DNA of 64,000 nucleotides from Triplophysa rosa (lineage: Eukaryota; Chordata; Actinopteri; Cypriniformes; Nemacheilidae): positions 10,787,458 to 10,851,457 of the forward strand of contig NC_079898.1 of NCBI RefSeq assembly GCF_024868665.1. Reading direction: 5' to 3'. Positions 48,503 to 62,500 of this stretch are shown piece by piece. Within the stretch, counting starts at the first letter, position 1. Each line of letters begins with the position of its first letter. A program made the translations under genes and the position numbers. The notes below the pieces were generated by a model. That model was not told where the DNA came from. It saw nothing but the letters and a program-made list of their open reading frames with translations, and did no database searches.

Positions 48503-50512
48503 CATCAGCATGAAGAAGCTTTACACACTAGACAATAGAAAGACAAATGAATCAGCTGACATTAAATGGTGAATTGAAGAAAAATGAGGAGATTTGACCA
48601 GAAATTACAGATGTTTTAAGTAGGTAAAAAGGTAGATCAGTTGACTGTTTGTCTAGTCTGTTTTACTAAGCCTTGCGTTGACGTAGTGTGGATGAAACTT
48701 TTTTGTGAGTGTGCATTTTGTACACATTTTTGGAAGTGTATGTATGCGTGTGGATCATTGTGAGCCTGTCAGCTTGCTGCGTTACACTGAATTAAAGTCA
48801 GTGTCCAAATATCAGTATTGTTTTGAAAGAAAATCAAATAAATACCACTAAAAATGTGAGCCTGTGTTTGGGAAACACAGTTTCACACAACACCAGTGAG
48901 CTTTCATCTCTATAATAAAAGAAGGTGCACTTATTGCTACAACGCATATGTTTTGTATTGAATCTTACTTATGAAGTTTGTATTTTAATGCATTTGACAT
49001 ACAAGTGATTTCGCAATAAAATATTTAAGTATTAAAGTCAATGGTAAAGTTCTATTAAATAATGCACAAAGCTTTACATTCTATGGCTAAATTTACATTC
49101 TGATGTGTTGTACAGTTTATATGAATAAGAAATCTGAGTAACACTTAAATAAAAGGTTGTATTTGTTAACTGCATTAGTTAACATTAACTATAATGAACA
49201 CTACATATACAGTATCTAATACATGTTACTTTTAACATTTAATAATACATATTTACTTCAATCAAACATTGTGACAAAGATTACTGAATACTATTGACAG
49301 TTACAGCGGCAACAACATAAACGTTATGTGGTTCAAACGTAATTTCCAGTAGACCTCCTCAAAGAATCAATAACTGTTGAGTAGTTTTAATACAATTAAT
49401 ATACAATAAAAAACTACTATAAATTTATATTTATTAAATATAAAATCAATTGTTATATCCAAACACAGACCGGAAGTCAACTTAAGGCCAGACGCATACA
49501 TTCAATGAAACATCTATAAGAATATGTTGCTTATTGTTACTTAATGCTATCTTTAACCAATGCTAATGAATGAGATCGTAAAGTGTTATTGTAGTCTCAT
49601 TCATTTATTGCATCAAAATATGAAACAAAATGAAGTAGATCAATGTATTGAAAAGGGGCTGGGGATTATGTTTTGTCTAAACTGTTTGCTTATCCAAGTG
49701 TCTTTAAGGGTAACTTAATTTTATGCTCTTCTGTGTCACTACAAACATTAATTTTTATTGTGTATGTGGCTGATGAAACTTAACACACCATTATTTTTAT
49801 TACAACTTTAAATAGCACTTTATTTTCCATCTCGAAACAAGAGGTTTGACATGAAATTATAATAATACAGTAAATTAACATATGAAACAAACTGTTCAGT
49901 TAAAACATAATATGTAAAAGTCACTGATGCTTTGACAATTCATTACTGAAAGACCATTTTAACAAGATACTGTGTTGAGTCTGAGCTATGAAGCATAATA
50001 AACATTCATTCACACAGCATTTACTGTATATGTGAATGATCATCTGGAGTACAAAACATTCAAGTATTTTTAAATCACAGAGGAACACAGCTCATTGGCT
50101 GTGTGAAGCATCAACAAAGTCTTTAAGGAAAGCAAGCACCTGATTGCAAATGTAAACAATACAGCAGGCATTACCAAATGTTCATTTAACATCTCACCTT
50201 CAGCCTCTTTAAGCCATATTTAGAGTTACTGTAAAAAACACAGTGTAAATTGATTTAGAATGGCTTCACATTTTTTTCAAATTCACAACACCTGTTAAGC
50301 ACAAAGTGTCAGAGTTCATTAATAAACAAATTTAGCTTGGGTTGAAACACAAATTCATTTTATGACTCATGTTAATTGTTCTCCTCCTGGTGTAAAAACA
50401 TTGGGTATTTCATTTTTTTTTGTAACTAATAGTGTGAAATGATAACTAGTTTAAATGAATAGATATTTTCCTCTGGATTTGTTTTTTCAATATGTTGATT
50501 AGATTCATCTGA
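48503..50512. other. Tail-to-tail 3' UTRs of htra2 and loxl3b
   Basis: htra2 has an AATAAA at 48837-48842. For loxl3b a reverse-strand AATAAA lies at 49819-49824 (tttatt on the plus strand). The DNA between is AT-rich with no exon or transposon end recognised. Confidence 0.55.
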
Positions 50513-53500
50513 TTATGAGATCTGGTTGTTGAGTTGTCCAGGGTATTTCTCAAACTTTCTCTCAGCCTCTTCACTGAAAGCATCACCTGAAATAAATGGA
50601 AAATATATATTTCAGTATATTCAGTTGTCCATTTTTCATTTGAGGCATTTTATGATAGCAAACTACCCTATGATTCAGCCGTATACATTTAGCACAGTAC
50701 AGATTCATTATAAATACGTGCTATACCGTATAATCTATGTCTCACCAATATGGCAGTTATGAACCCAGACTCTGTTGCCATCATATTTGCAATTACATTT
50801 CATGGCATTGTTTGTGAAGTCACTCTCAGAAACCTCATAATTAGGATTGATCACAACCTGGAAAACAAAACAAAAACACATTTACATTTCTCTGATCATT
50901 CTTAGCATGTTGTAGATGAATTCCAGACTTGTGATTAACTCACCTGAAGGATATAATTTCCTGGTTTAACATCAGTAATGTCGAGCCACTGGCAATCAAT
51001 GTCATGGCGATACAAATCCCAGCATCCCACTGTGATGCCTTGCTCACCAAAGTTAGCACACTCATATCTCTTAGAAACACCTACGAATAAACAGATCCGA
51101 CATATCACTGACTAAACAGCACCTTCTCAGAGCTGACTTACAGAAGAGTGTGTGTGGATCCATGTGACTTACCCTCTTCACAGTCTGTGTCTTCCAGGCA
51201 GAAACTGGCTTTGTGTCCTTCTGCTACCTTAGTGCCATTGGCAGACAGCAGGTCATAGTGTGTAAAGATATCCATACTATGATAATGCCTGTAAAGTCAC
51301 ACAACAATAATGATTAAAAATTATGAACAAATTTTATGTTCTCATGTGGACACAGAGTAATAACACACTTGTGTTTTATTAAATATTTATAGTAGACATT
51401 TAATCCAATTAAATGGTTACCCGTGACATGCGTGCCAGACCCAAGAGTGACGACCAGCTTTGGGTCTGAAGTCAGCTCGGCCAACATTATGTATCTGTGA
51501 TGAGAAGCGGAGTAGACGACGGTGACCGTAAGGCCAGTTAGCTTTGGCTGCGCTCTTGGATAGACAGTCCTCTTCTGCCGCACAATACAGCATGTGTAAC
51601 GGCCTGTCCTCTATATACACTGTCTGCTGCACTAGAGGTGCATTCAACACAAGATCAGATGCAGCTGGGGAAAGAAATGTGAGCAGATTAACATATTGCT
51701 GCAATATGAATAAAATATACAAGAAATCTAAAAAATTATCAAATTAAAATAAAATCTTAAAGACAAATCAAAGTTATTTATGCCATATACTAAATATATT
51801 TTGGTCCAGGAATTTGATTTATTTGTTTGTTTATATTTTGAAGTAAGTTTCATTGTCTGGACAAACAACTTGGGTCAATGTGCAACAGTTCAAAATGATA
51901 CGTTATCTCATTTGTCTGCATAATTCACCCAGGTGTAAATCATTTCAGTCTCAGATATAGTTCAGGACTTTCCCATGTGAGCTCCAGTAATTGCAGGCCA
52001 ATGGACAGAGACGATAAACATATCTGACCGTAGCTCTACATCTACAAAGTGAACTTCTGTCATCCATGAAAACAGATGATGAGTAACAACTGTGACACAT
52101 GAGGTAATTTTAAGGACATTTCCTCTGAAAAAGCAGTGACTATACTTTAAAGTTAGTTAAATTTTCCACAATTTTGACTAACCTGCATGGACCCTGATTA
52201 TCGCCGCTTGCGGCTATATTTTCTATATATACAGTATATTTGTATTGGCAGGGATCTCCAACCTGTAAAAGTTCTTATATAAAGAGCATTAAAACCTCAC
52301 ACTGTTTGCAAATTTAACTTGGAATTGGAAAATGTTTAATTGGTAAGCATGTTATCTACATCACTGAACAGATATGATGTTTATTGTATGACTCTGATTA
52401 TGATGCTCATGTGACGCTGTGTATGTATGTGTGTTGTTACTCACTCTCTGAGCAGATGACTCCTGCTGCAAACCGAGCGGCCATTTTCTGGCAGGTAACA
52501 GTTTTGTGGCGTTGACATTGGCTGAGAGACATCTCATCTCCAGTGCATTTCACTCCACTCATGACCATGTCTGTCACATTACTGCTGTCCCAATACCACG
52601 TTTCCTTAGCAAAAACACAAACAAAACACAGATGTTATGAGCAGTTCAGCGTGAAGAAAATGATACGGTTATAAATTCATTGCACTTACACCAAAAGACT
52701 GAATTGGTAAACAAAGACAAATACAGCCATTTCCCACTCTTTCCATCCTAATAGCTTTTATCAGCAAAATCACAATGGTTGAGTAAATCTTATGAAATCA
52801 TGTCAAGATCATGTTAAACACCAAAATTAAAAGTTATCTTATTGCGTTTAAGCTATTTTTACATCATTTCTTTAGAGCATACAAGTTTTGGTCCCATTTG
52901 CCTTTCATGGAACAGAAAAAAAGTTCAGGCATCCTCTGAAATAACTTGTTATGAGTTCAGTTTAAAACAGCATAATGGTGCATAAATAATGATAGAATAT
53001 TTGTTTTTGGGTGAACTGATTCTTTAAGAGAAAATATACAGTATTTGGGAATATGACGTATATGTTTAGTATACCGTATGTATAAGTAGTATGTAAAATA
53101 TGACTTATGTTCTTGACAGATTTCGATTAATTTGTGAAGTGGACAAACTTTATGATTTTAAACTTAGGCCACACATCTTAACCAGCAATTACTGTTTTAT
53201 AGTGTATAAAGTCTGTCCAACTACAAAAGTGCTTTGTTTATATTCCTGAAAGCTCATTCCTAATCATTCTGTCTTAAGAGCAATGAGCATGTGTGTGTGT
53301 CTGTGACATGTACTCACTGTAATAGCATGCATGCTGAAACCCAGCCCTAGCTGCCTGCATGCCACCATGGCTTCTTTGGTGGTCCATCCCTCACTGCATA
53401 CACTGCCCCAATGTTGCCCCACCCGCACCTCCACTCGCCCTTCATACTGCGAACGCCCACCTGACAGACGCACCTGAAAGCACAACCTACGCCACGTCAG

Positions 53501-56500
53501 GACACACATCTTGCCCTGTCACCTGACTCCTGCTTACCCACATACAGACAGGCTTCCCTGCTGAAATGACCCGTCAAGCACAGCATGACTGTCAATGCTG
53601 TTGATCTTTTCAGAAGGGTTGTTTCCAGTTCACCCCTGTACTACATGCACTGACTCTGTGTCATGTGATGTTCTGTGTGTTTTCAAAGCTGAGGCTTTGA
53701 ATACATATGTGGGAGAGTGTAAGCCAGCGCCATCAGTTTTTGAAAGTAGAAGAACGGAAATTGTTAGCATGCAAGTGTACTACTATTATTGTTAGCATCC
53801 TACTTGTAGGCCATGGTTGGCGTACCCGAGGCCCAGCTGCCTGCACACAACCATGGCCTCTTCAGTGCCCCAGCCTTCTCCACAGATCAGGCCCCAGAGC
53901 TCGGTTCCGTTAGTCTCAGTATGTAACACCTCCACCCGGCCCTCATAGCGCGTTCGCCCCCCTAAGATGCGCACCTGAGCAGGGCACAACCAGGGAGGAC
54001 AGGTAAGAAGCAGTTTAACTTATGAATTGTAGGGGAGACTGGGACTAGTTTTTACACTTTTTAGTTTAGTAAACATTTCTCAAAGTAGGTCATTTAAATC
54101 ATTAATATTTTTGTTTATACAATTTTTATAATTTATTCATTAAATTTATGTAGTATATAATATTTGTCCATACAATGTATAGACAACAAACTCATACTGT
54201 CATTATCCAGCTTTAATCCTCCTAGTAGCATGGCCTTGTAAACTAACGGTACTGTTTAGCGTGTTGACAAAATGTTTATATGCTCTCCTACTTGTAAGTC
54301 GCTTTGGATAAAAGCGTCTGCCAAATGAATAAATGTAAATGTTGTCACACAAAGATACATTATGTTACAATGGGAAGCTGCCATTAAAAATCTTAATATA
54401 GGTAACAACTAGTCCAAGTCTCCCCAACAAAGTAGAAAAATACAATAAAAGGGTGTCTAAAAGGTTAAAGGAATAGTTCACCCCCCCCCAAAACAATTCT
54501 GCAATCATTTATTCACCCTCATGTTGTTCAAAACCTGTAAGACTTGTGTTCTGTGGAACACAAAAGAAGATATTTTGAGAAATGTCTCACTGGTTTTGTG
54601 TCCATACAATGAAAGTCGATGGGGGCCAATGTTTGATTACCAATGTTCTTCAAAATATCTTCTTTTTTGTTCCTCAGCAGAAAGTCTTTTTCCTCAGAAA
54701 GGTTTGAAATGACATGAGGGTGAATAAATTATTATTTTTAGGGGGGAGAACTATCCTTTCAAGTATATGTTACAATGTTACAAGACAATGTTACTGTTGT
54801 GTTATGTTACTGAATCTGTTGTGATCATCATTCACAGTCATTGTCTCTTGGCACAGACAATGTAACCCAACATTTTGAGTCATTTTGTCAAAATTAATAT
54901 TGAGCGCAACATTATTCATTGACTTGACCACAGCTAACAGTATTTTCAGAAACAAGAAACACATGCAGGAGAATGTAATGTAGCGACAGACTGGCCCTTT
55001 GATAAATAAAAATGAAATAAACACACGGAAAGATGCTTTTACGCGGTGTAAACATTAGGTTGCTCTGACCGTCTTCTCATAGCCCATATATGGGACATTA
55101 CAGCGGACCGCTGCAACCTCTGTGTGTTTGCAGTCCTCAGCCGAGATGTTTTTATAGCGGCAGTTCCAAAGTGAACGCTCATGGCCAGTGCACTGGACCT
55201 CATTCATGTGGATGGGCCCCAAACCTAACAAAAATATAGAGTACACAGACACATAAAAGTTAAAATGTGTGAAACATACTGACACAGCTGCCTGTAACAG
55301 ATCACTTTATATAATACTCTTAAATTACTGTTAGTGTTAATAGTGCGACCTCATAATCTCTCATCAAAATCAGAAATTTCCCCTCCTCTTCTCTGTATGA
55401 TGCATCTCGGCCCGAGAGTGGGACTATAATGACCCAATGACCACACACAATGTCCATTAATCCAATCATTTCACAAAGGTCGAAATCAAGCCCGCCCTAC
55501 ATTTTTTTATTATTCAAGAAGCCATTAGATATATGTCACCATTCAGAAGAAAACGCCTTCGCAACCTCTGTTTCATGCAGACTTTGAGCTTTGACAGCTT
55601 CTCCTCTGGTTCCACAAGGACTCTTATTTTGAAATATCCATGGTTTTTAGTTGTGATTGTTTTACTGTTTTCTACGTTTATGCATGTTTCCTGTTCCTCG
55701 TTTGTTGTTGTTTATCATCACCTGTTTCCAGTTTGGTTCCATGTGTATATAAAGCCATTCTTTTATTCTGTTGTTTGTTCGCTCACTGTTATTTTGTGTT
55801 AAGCCGTTATTTCGTGGTTAATGCCATTTCCTTGATAAGTAAAGACCATTTAAAAAAACTACAACATCTGTTCATTCCTTAACAACACCTTATGAAACAT
55901 TTAGTAATTAAAAGTGAAAAAATGTCATTAAAAAACAGTAGAAAATAAATCTTTTCTGATCTTTTCTCAGAACTAACTTCACTTTTTGGATCTGCCAAGT
56001 ATTTATAGAAAGCCAAACAACTGGTGAAACTAGTTGTATTTAAGGGACATGTTCACTGTGTGCTGTTAAAAACACATCGCAGTCTTCCTTTATTTTACAC
56101 TGTGAGTCTACATTCACAGTGACTGTTGAAAAACAAGCCATCATTATTATATTCCCACACCTCCATTTACATACTGGCCTAACCTGGTTATATAAGACAA
56201 TTTTAGTTTACCCATTTTTCATAAGTAAGAGATAATGTACAATCAACAGGTCAATATGTGAAATGATTAAACAGTCCTTGATGTAGATTTTTCAATAGTT
56301 GAGGTTTATTCAAGATAAGACACAGATGTGATCTGTTGACCAAACCAATATTAGTATCAGTGCACAGCATCCAGTCGTTGTGTTTGTTGCATAGCAACAT
56401 TCTGTTACTGTTTCAGGGCTTTTATGTTTTATTATGTAGTAACTGTTTTATGAAAGCGACAAAGCAGTATATGATTTCCCTTCAGCCATGCTGTATTAAC

Positions 56501-59500
56501 AAAATATCTCTCATATCTGATTACTTAAAAAAAACACTTAAATAACAGAGTAATCTTCACTCAGAAGAATGTTGTTTTTGTTGTCCTTATTGCATAGTTA
56601 CAGTTACTTATAGTTATATCCACAAGCGATAAACTAGCACAGCTTTGTAGAAAGCTGTCTGGTATGGAAAAATATTCGACCACGGAATGTCATAAGCATC
56701 CAATCACAATCAAAAACACCAAAGAGTCTAATTACTAAATGAGAGCAATGACCCCTGTTGTCTCTGATGACCTCAGAGATGAGAGTTCAAGTCATTGGTC
56801 AGGTATTAAAAGCTTTCTTTGCATTCCATCGCTGAAGGCAAAATGATGTTACATATTTGTTCCATAGCCTCACGTTTAAACTTGTTTTCTGTCCCTTTTC
56901 TCACCTTGTCCCATGCGCGCACCTGTCAGGGCTTCTTTGGCAGAGCCGAATCCCAGCTCTCTGCACACCACGCTGGCAGACTGCAGGTTCCAGCGATCAT
57001 CACATACCGTCCCCCATTCACTACCCTTTAATACTTCAACACGGCCCTCGCTCTGTCTCACTCCACCCTTTAGACGTACAGAAGACTGTTGCGAAAGAAA
57101 GATATGTTGTTAATAAAAGTAATTAGATTGGCACTCAAAATATACAGTAAATCATACACATATCTGATACATATATGAACATCAAAGTTTACCGAAACTT
57201 TGAGTTTCTTCTTCATTGCGCTGTTCTGTGTGTAGAGTGGACCAGGTACGCAGCTGACCACAGCCGGCATACCCCCAGGGCACGTCTTTGTGGCATTGCC
57301 ATAGTTAAAGTCCAGAGGACACGCAGCTAAATGCACCTCTGTACCCAAACATGCCACCGAGTGAACCAGGAAGTGATTCTTCTGCCGCTCAGCATACAGC
57401 CTGAAACAAGTGAAAGAGACATTGAGCGTGGGAACCTCCTGGGTGCTTCACTAGAGATTTTCTCTAAGCCCAAGAATGACCAGTAATGCTGCTATTGTGT
57501 TCGACAGACATAAAACATACACATTAAATAACATGCAAACAAATATGGAAATGATTACCTTTAGAGTACACAAATAAGATTAGAAAACATGTCAAGAAGG
57601 ACATAACTGGCAATGTATTTTCCTTTTTGCCAAGGTTACCTTTCAGCTGCAGCTGATTTACCCGGTTTAGATCTAGAGCTAGTTTTAGTGATAGTCTTAG
57701 CATTGGGCTCCAGTCTGTAAGGCAAACACTCATTAAGCCGTCTGAAAATGTCCATTACAACATTCAACATGCAGGTGCATAAACATACACAGAGTCTGCA
57801 TGGGAAAGAAGAAAAGGAAATTTAAGTGTTTTGTTTATTCTTCCTCTTATTATTATTCAATTAAGATTATGATGCTGTAACAACTAACCAACTTTGTGGT
57901 GATTTATCTGATTTGTCTTTGCCATGCATGTTAGACACATTAAAACAAGCAGATCAACAAGTCAACACGCAGAGTATAATAGTTAGCAGAAGGATGCGTT
58001 TGTGTTAGTTAGCTTGAGGATGTTTGTTTCTCTCTCTCTCTCACTGAGAGCATTCACTCTATCACATGCACAACCTCATCACAAATCTATGTGAGTAAAA
58101 CTAACAGATGGGAAATGTTTCATCTGGGTCATTTCCATCACTCATTCAGAATCTCCTCTTTCAGAAACACAGACACGCACACTTGATCATCTTTAAAGGT
58201 CTTGCAGGAAATTGACATATTGTCATAGTTTATTTTCACAGTTTATTTACAAACAGGATAATTCTGCTGTGCAAAGGCAACACATTTTGTCAAAATTAAG
58301 CTGCGACCAAAACTAAGGTCCAGCACGATCTGTCATGTGACAGGCCGATTTGGTTCAGCTATTTTTAGATGCAAAATTTTTTAAATACACACAAGCAGCT
58401 TTATTGCTCTTGGTTTCAGTTCCGGTGTTTGATGCTCTTACTGCATTATGCCTTTGTAGTGCAGAATTGAGTTTTTGTGTTTCAAGAGTTAGTTGGAGAA
58501 AGACTAACACTGAAGGCACACTATGCACTTCAGCCCTCTAGGAAAAGAACACGGCTGGTTTCTTTCCCTCAGATGGTACCTGGCTGCTGTTACTTTTACT
58601 TTAGCTTTTGGATCAGCAGATCTCTTTCTGAGATGCCTGTTGAAAATAGGGAAAGGGTCAAGCCCACACACATAACACTCTGTGAATCTCTCTTTTTCTC
58701 TTTCTGCACTATATACAATACCTCTAACATAATAAGATATTGTTATTCTATATTTGTCGACTTTACCAAATTTAATAAAATAAAAGGGACTGCAAGAAAG
58801 AATGGATAATAAACCATAAATCTGGCTCTACTATTACTGCTCGAATAAAAAATATTCATGGGTTGTATGGGTTAAAATTTCCTAAAGACTATAAAAATAA
58901 CTGATGTGGGGTTATGGTAACATCATCAGTCACAGTGTGATATTGATTTAGGGTAGGTAATGGCATGTACATTTATATGCCTTATTAAGGGAGAGTGGTT
59001 GAGAAATATTACATTTAAGTACTCTATAAAACTACATACAGAAAGACGTCTAGTAGAAGTATGCAGACAACTCCATAAATAGTGAGATTTTCCTCTCAAA
59101 TATAGTGAAACATGCTGGAAATTAACTTATGAGGGCAGAAGTGGAAATTAACTTTAATGTAAGTTAAATGTAAGTACCTGTCATATTTTTAAATATGAAT
59201 ATGAAAACAGGTTTGTTTATCATTATCTAAGCATATCTACATTCTTGTAACATTCCACTGAATTTAAGGCACAATACCCTGACACTGTCCTCAGTCTGCA
59301 ATGGTTCACTTGTTCATGTGTTTGTTTGTGGTTTAAATTGTGTATAGGTTGCAAAGCTAAACCGCATTTCTCAGATGGCTGAGAAAGTATACAGAATTTC
59401 CTCTCACATCTGGCAACAAACTGACACAGTAGAGAGAGATTACACATTGGGAAACACAAACACACAAGACACATAAAAACACACCAGTAGACCCTGAAAT

Positions 59501-62500
59501 AAAAGCAGTAAGTCTACTTTCACAAACCAATCAATTCAAAATGGATAAAATCTATTTCTTTCTAATATAAAATGGGTTTCAGGCACCACTAAATGTTGTT
59601 TCTGTTAAGACTAATATGGTCAGAGCTCATCTGATGCACTCACTTGTAAAAGTTTTTGTTGACCTTCCTCTCATGGGGGAATCCCATCATGCCACAAACC
59701 ACGTGTGAATTTTTGGGGGTCCAGCCGCTGTCGCAGATCTGAGCCCACCCATCCTTATTCTTGACTTCTACTACCCCCTCTGTGATCGGCATACGCTTAG
59801 CTGTGACGACTGGACGCAAACGGACCTCCTCCACTCTATTCTCGTCCACTTGCACCTGAGAAAAATGTAAAAAATTAAAACCATATGGCAAGTAAAACAA
59901 GAACTGATGTGAAAAATCTTGTGAGATGGGGGCTGTAGTCAATTCCTTTAGACAGTAATGCATGGTTAAATGATCGAAGAAACATGTTAAATGTGAAAAG
60001 TTCAGTTCTATTCCCTTCTAACCCTTGTGTGGTGTTCAGCTCTGTGGGACCAATATTAAAAAATAATTTAAGAGTTTCAATATTTTTTTTCAAATCTCAG
60101 GTATTTGTGTTTTTATTACGTTTTCATTTATTTAAGATTTATTTAAAATTTTCACCCATGTCATACTGTAGCAGTTACATATTTTTAATACATTTTTACA
60201 AAAAACAAATTTCTTAATGTGATTTAACAGAGCTAAATGCTGTCTGTGTTGCTCGTAATTGGGATGAAGTAAACATCTCTAAAGTATTTTTACATAATTT
60301 GTGATTGCTGAATTAACCAAAACATGAACACCATTCAAGGGTTAAAGTATTTGTCAAAAGTTTTATCCAAAGAGACTTAAAGTGCATTCGAGAGATTTTA
60401 TCAGAATTTATACTTAACCTCTATCACATTAGAGTCTTTGAATCCAGGCAGCCTCTCATCTTTACAGATCACTCCCGCATCTTCATCATGTGTACAGTCA
60501 CTGTTGCCCCACCCACGAGACTTACACACTGATATACTTCTTTCACTTCCACTGCATTGCACATTGTCAAGCCAAATCTTACCTGAAACAAACACAATCT
60601 CGCCCCTGAGCACATACAGAACTATAATATGGTGCATATGTTTATAATGTATAATACTATAATATGAAAATAAATATAGTATATACAAACCCGATTCCAA
60701 AAAAGTTGGGACACTGTACAAATTGTGAATAAAAAAGGAATGCAATAATTTACGAATCTCATAAACTTATAATATTATAATATTTTATTCACAATAGAAT
60801 ATAGATAACATATCAAATGTTGAAAGTGAGACATTTTGAAATGTCATGCCAAATATTGGCTCATTTTGGATTTCATGAGAGCTACACATTCCAAATAAGT
60901 TGGGACAGGTAGCAATAAGAGGCCGGAAAAGTTAAATGTACATATAAGGAACAGCTGGAGGACCAATTTGCAACTTATTAGGTCAATTGGCAACATGATT
61001 GGGTATAAAAAGAGCCTCTCAGAGTGGCAGTGTCTCTCAGAAGTCAAGATGGGCAGAGGATCACCAATTCCCCCAATGCTGCGGCGAAAAATAGTGGAGC
61101 AATATCAGAAAGGAGTTTCTCAGAGAAAAATTGCAAAGAGTTTGAAGTTATCATCATCTACAGTGCATAATATCATCCAAAGATTCAGAGAATCTGGAAC
61201 AATCTCTGTGCGTAAGGGTCAAGGCCGGAAAACCATACTGGATGCCCGTGATCTTCGGGCCCTTAGACGGCACTGCATCACATACAGGAATGCTACTGTA
61301 ATGGAAATCACAACATGGGCTCAGGAATACTTCCAGAAAACATTGTCGGTGAACACAATCCACCGTGCCATTCGCCGTTGCCGGCTAAAACTCTATAGGT
61401 CAAAAAAGAAGCCATATCTAAACATGATCCAGAAGCGCAGGCGTTTTCTCTGGGCCAAGGCTCATTTAAAATGGACTGTGGCAAAGTGGAAAACTGTTCT
61501 GTGGTCAGACGAATCAAAATTTGAAGTTCTTTTTGGAAAACTGGGACGCCATGTCATCCGGACTAAAGAGGACAAGGACAACCCAAGTTGTTATCAGCGC
61601 TCAGTTCAGAAGCCTGCATCTCTGATGGTATGGGGTTGCATGAGTGCGTGTGGCATGGGCAGCTTACACATCTGGAAAGGCACCATCAATGCTGAAAGGT
61701 ATATCCAAGTTCTAGAACAACATATGCTCCCATCCAGACGTCGTCTCTTTCAGGGAAGACCTTGCATTTTCCAACATGACAATGCCAGACCACATACTGC
61801 ATCAATTACAACATCATGGCTGCGTAGAAGAAGGATCCGGGTACTGAAATGGCCAGCCTGCAGTCCAGATCTTTCACCCATAGAAAACATTTGGCGCATC
61901 ATAAAGAGGAAGATGCGACAAAGAAGACCTAAGACAGTCGAGCAACTAGAAGCCTGTATTAGACAAGAATGGGACAACATTCCTATTCCTAAACTTGAGC
62001 AACTTGTCTCCTCAGTCCCCAGACGTTTGCAGACTGTTATAAAAAGAAGAGGGGATGCCACACAGTGGTAAACATGGCCTTGTCCCAACTTTTTTGAGAT
62101 GTGTTGATGCCATGAAATTTAAAATCAACTTATTTTTCCCTTAAAATGATACATTCTCTCAGTTTAAACATTTGATATGTCATCTATGTTGTATTCTGAA
62201 TAAAATATTGAAATTTGAAACTTCCACATCATTGCATTCTGTTTTTATTCACAATTTGTACAGTGTCCCAACTTTTTTGGAATCGGGTTTGTAAATGAAA
62301 AGCTGAAATGGTTGTTACCTGTGCCCTTGCCATACTTGGCACTGTGTGCCCAGCCTGTAGCGGAGACAAACCCAAGCTGGCGACAGAGGACGTGGGCATT
62401 GGCTAATGAGAAGTCATCATCACAGATTGTCCCCCACTCGTCTTTATAAAACACCTCAATTCGACCCTCATTGTGTTTCCTGGGAAAACCAGACAGACGA

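Noticed and set aside
55533..55882. Phe/Val/Cys-rich frames in a loxl3b intron
   Set aside because: Hydrophobic bias from a T-rich tract, with no conserved pattern; they lie inside an intron on the other strand.
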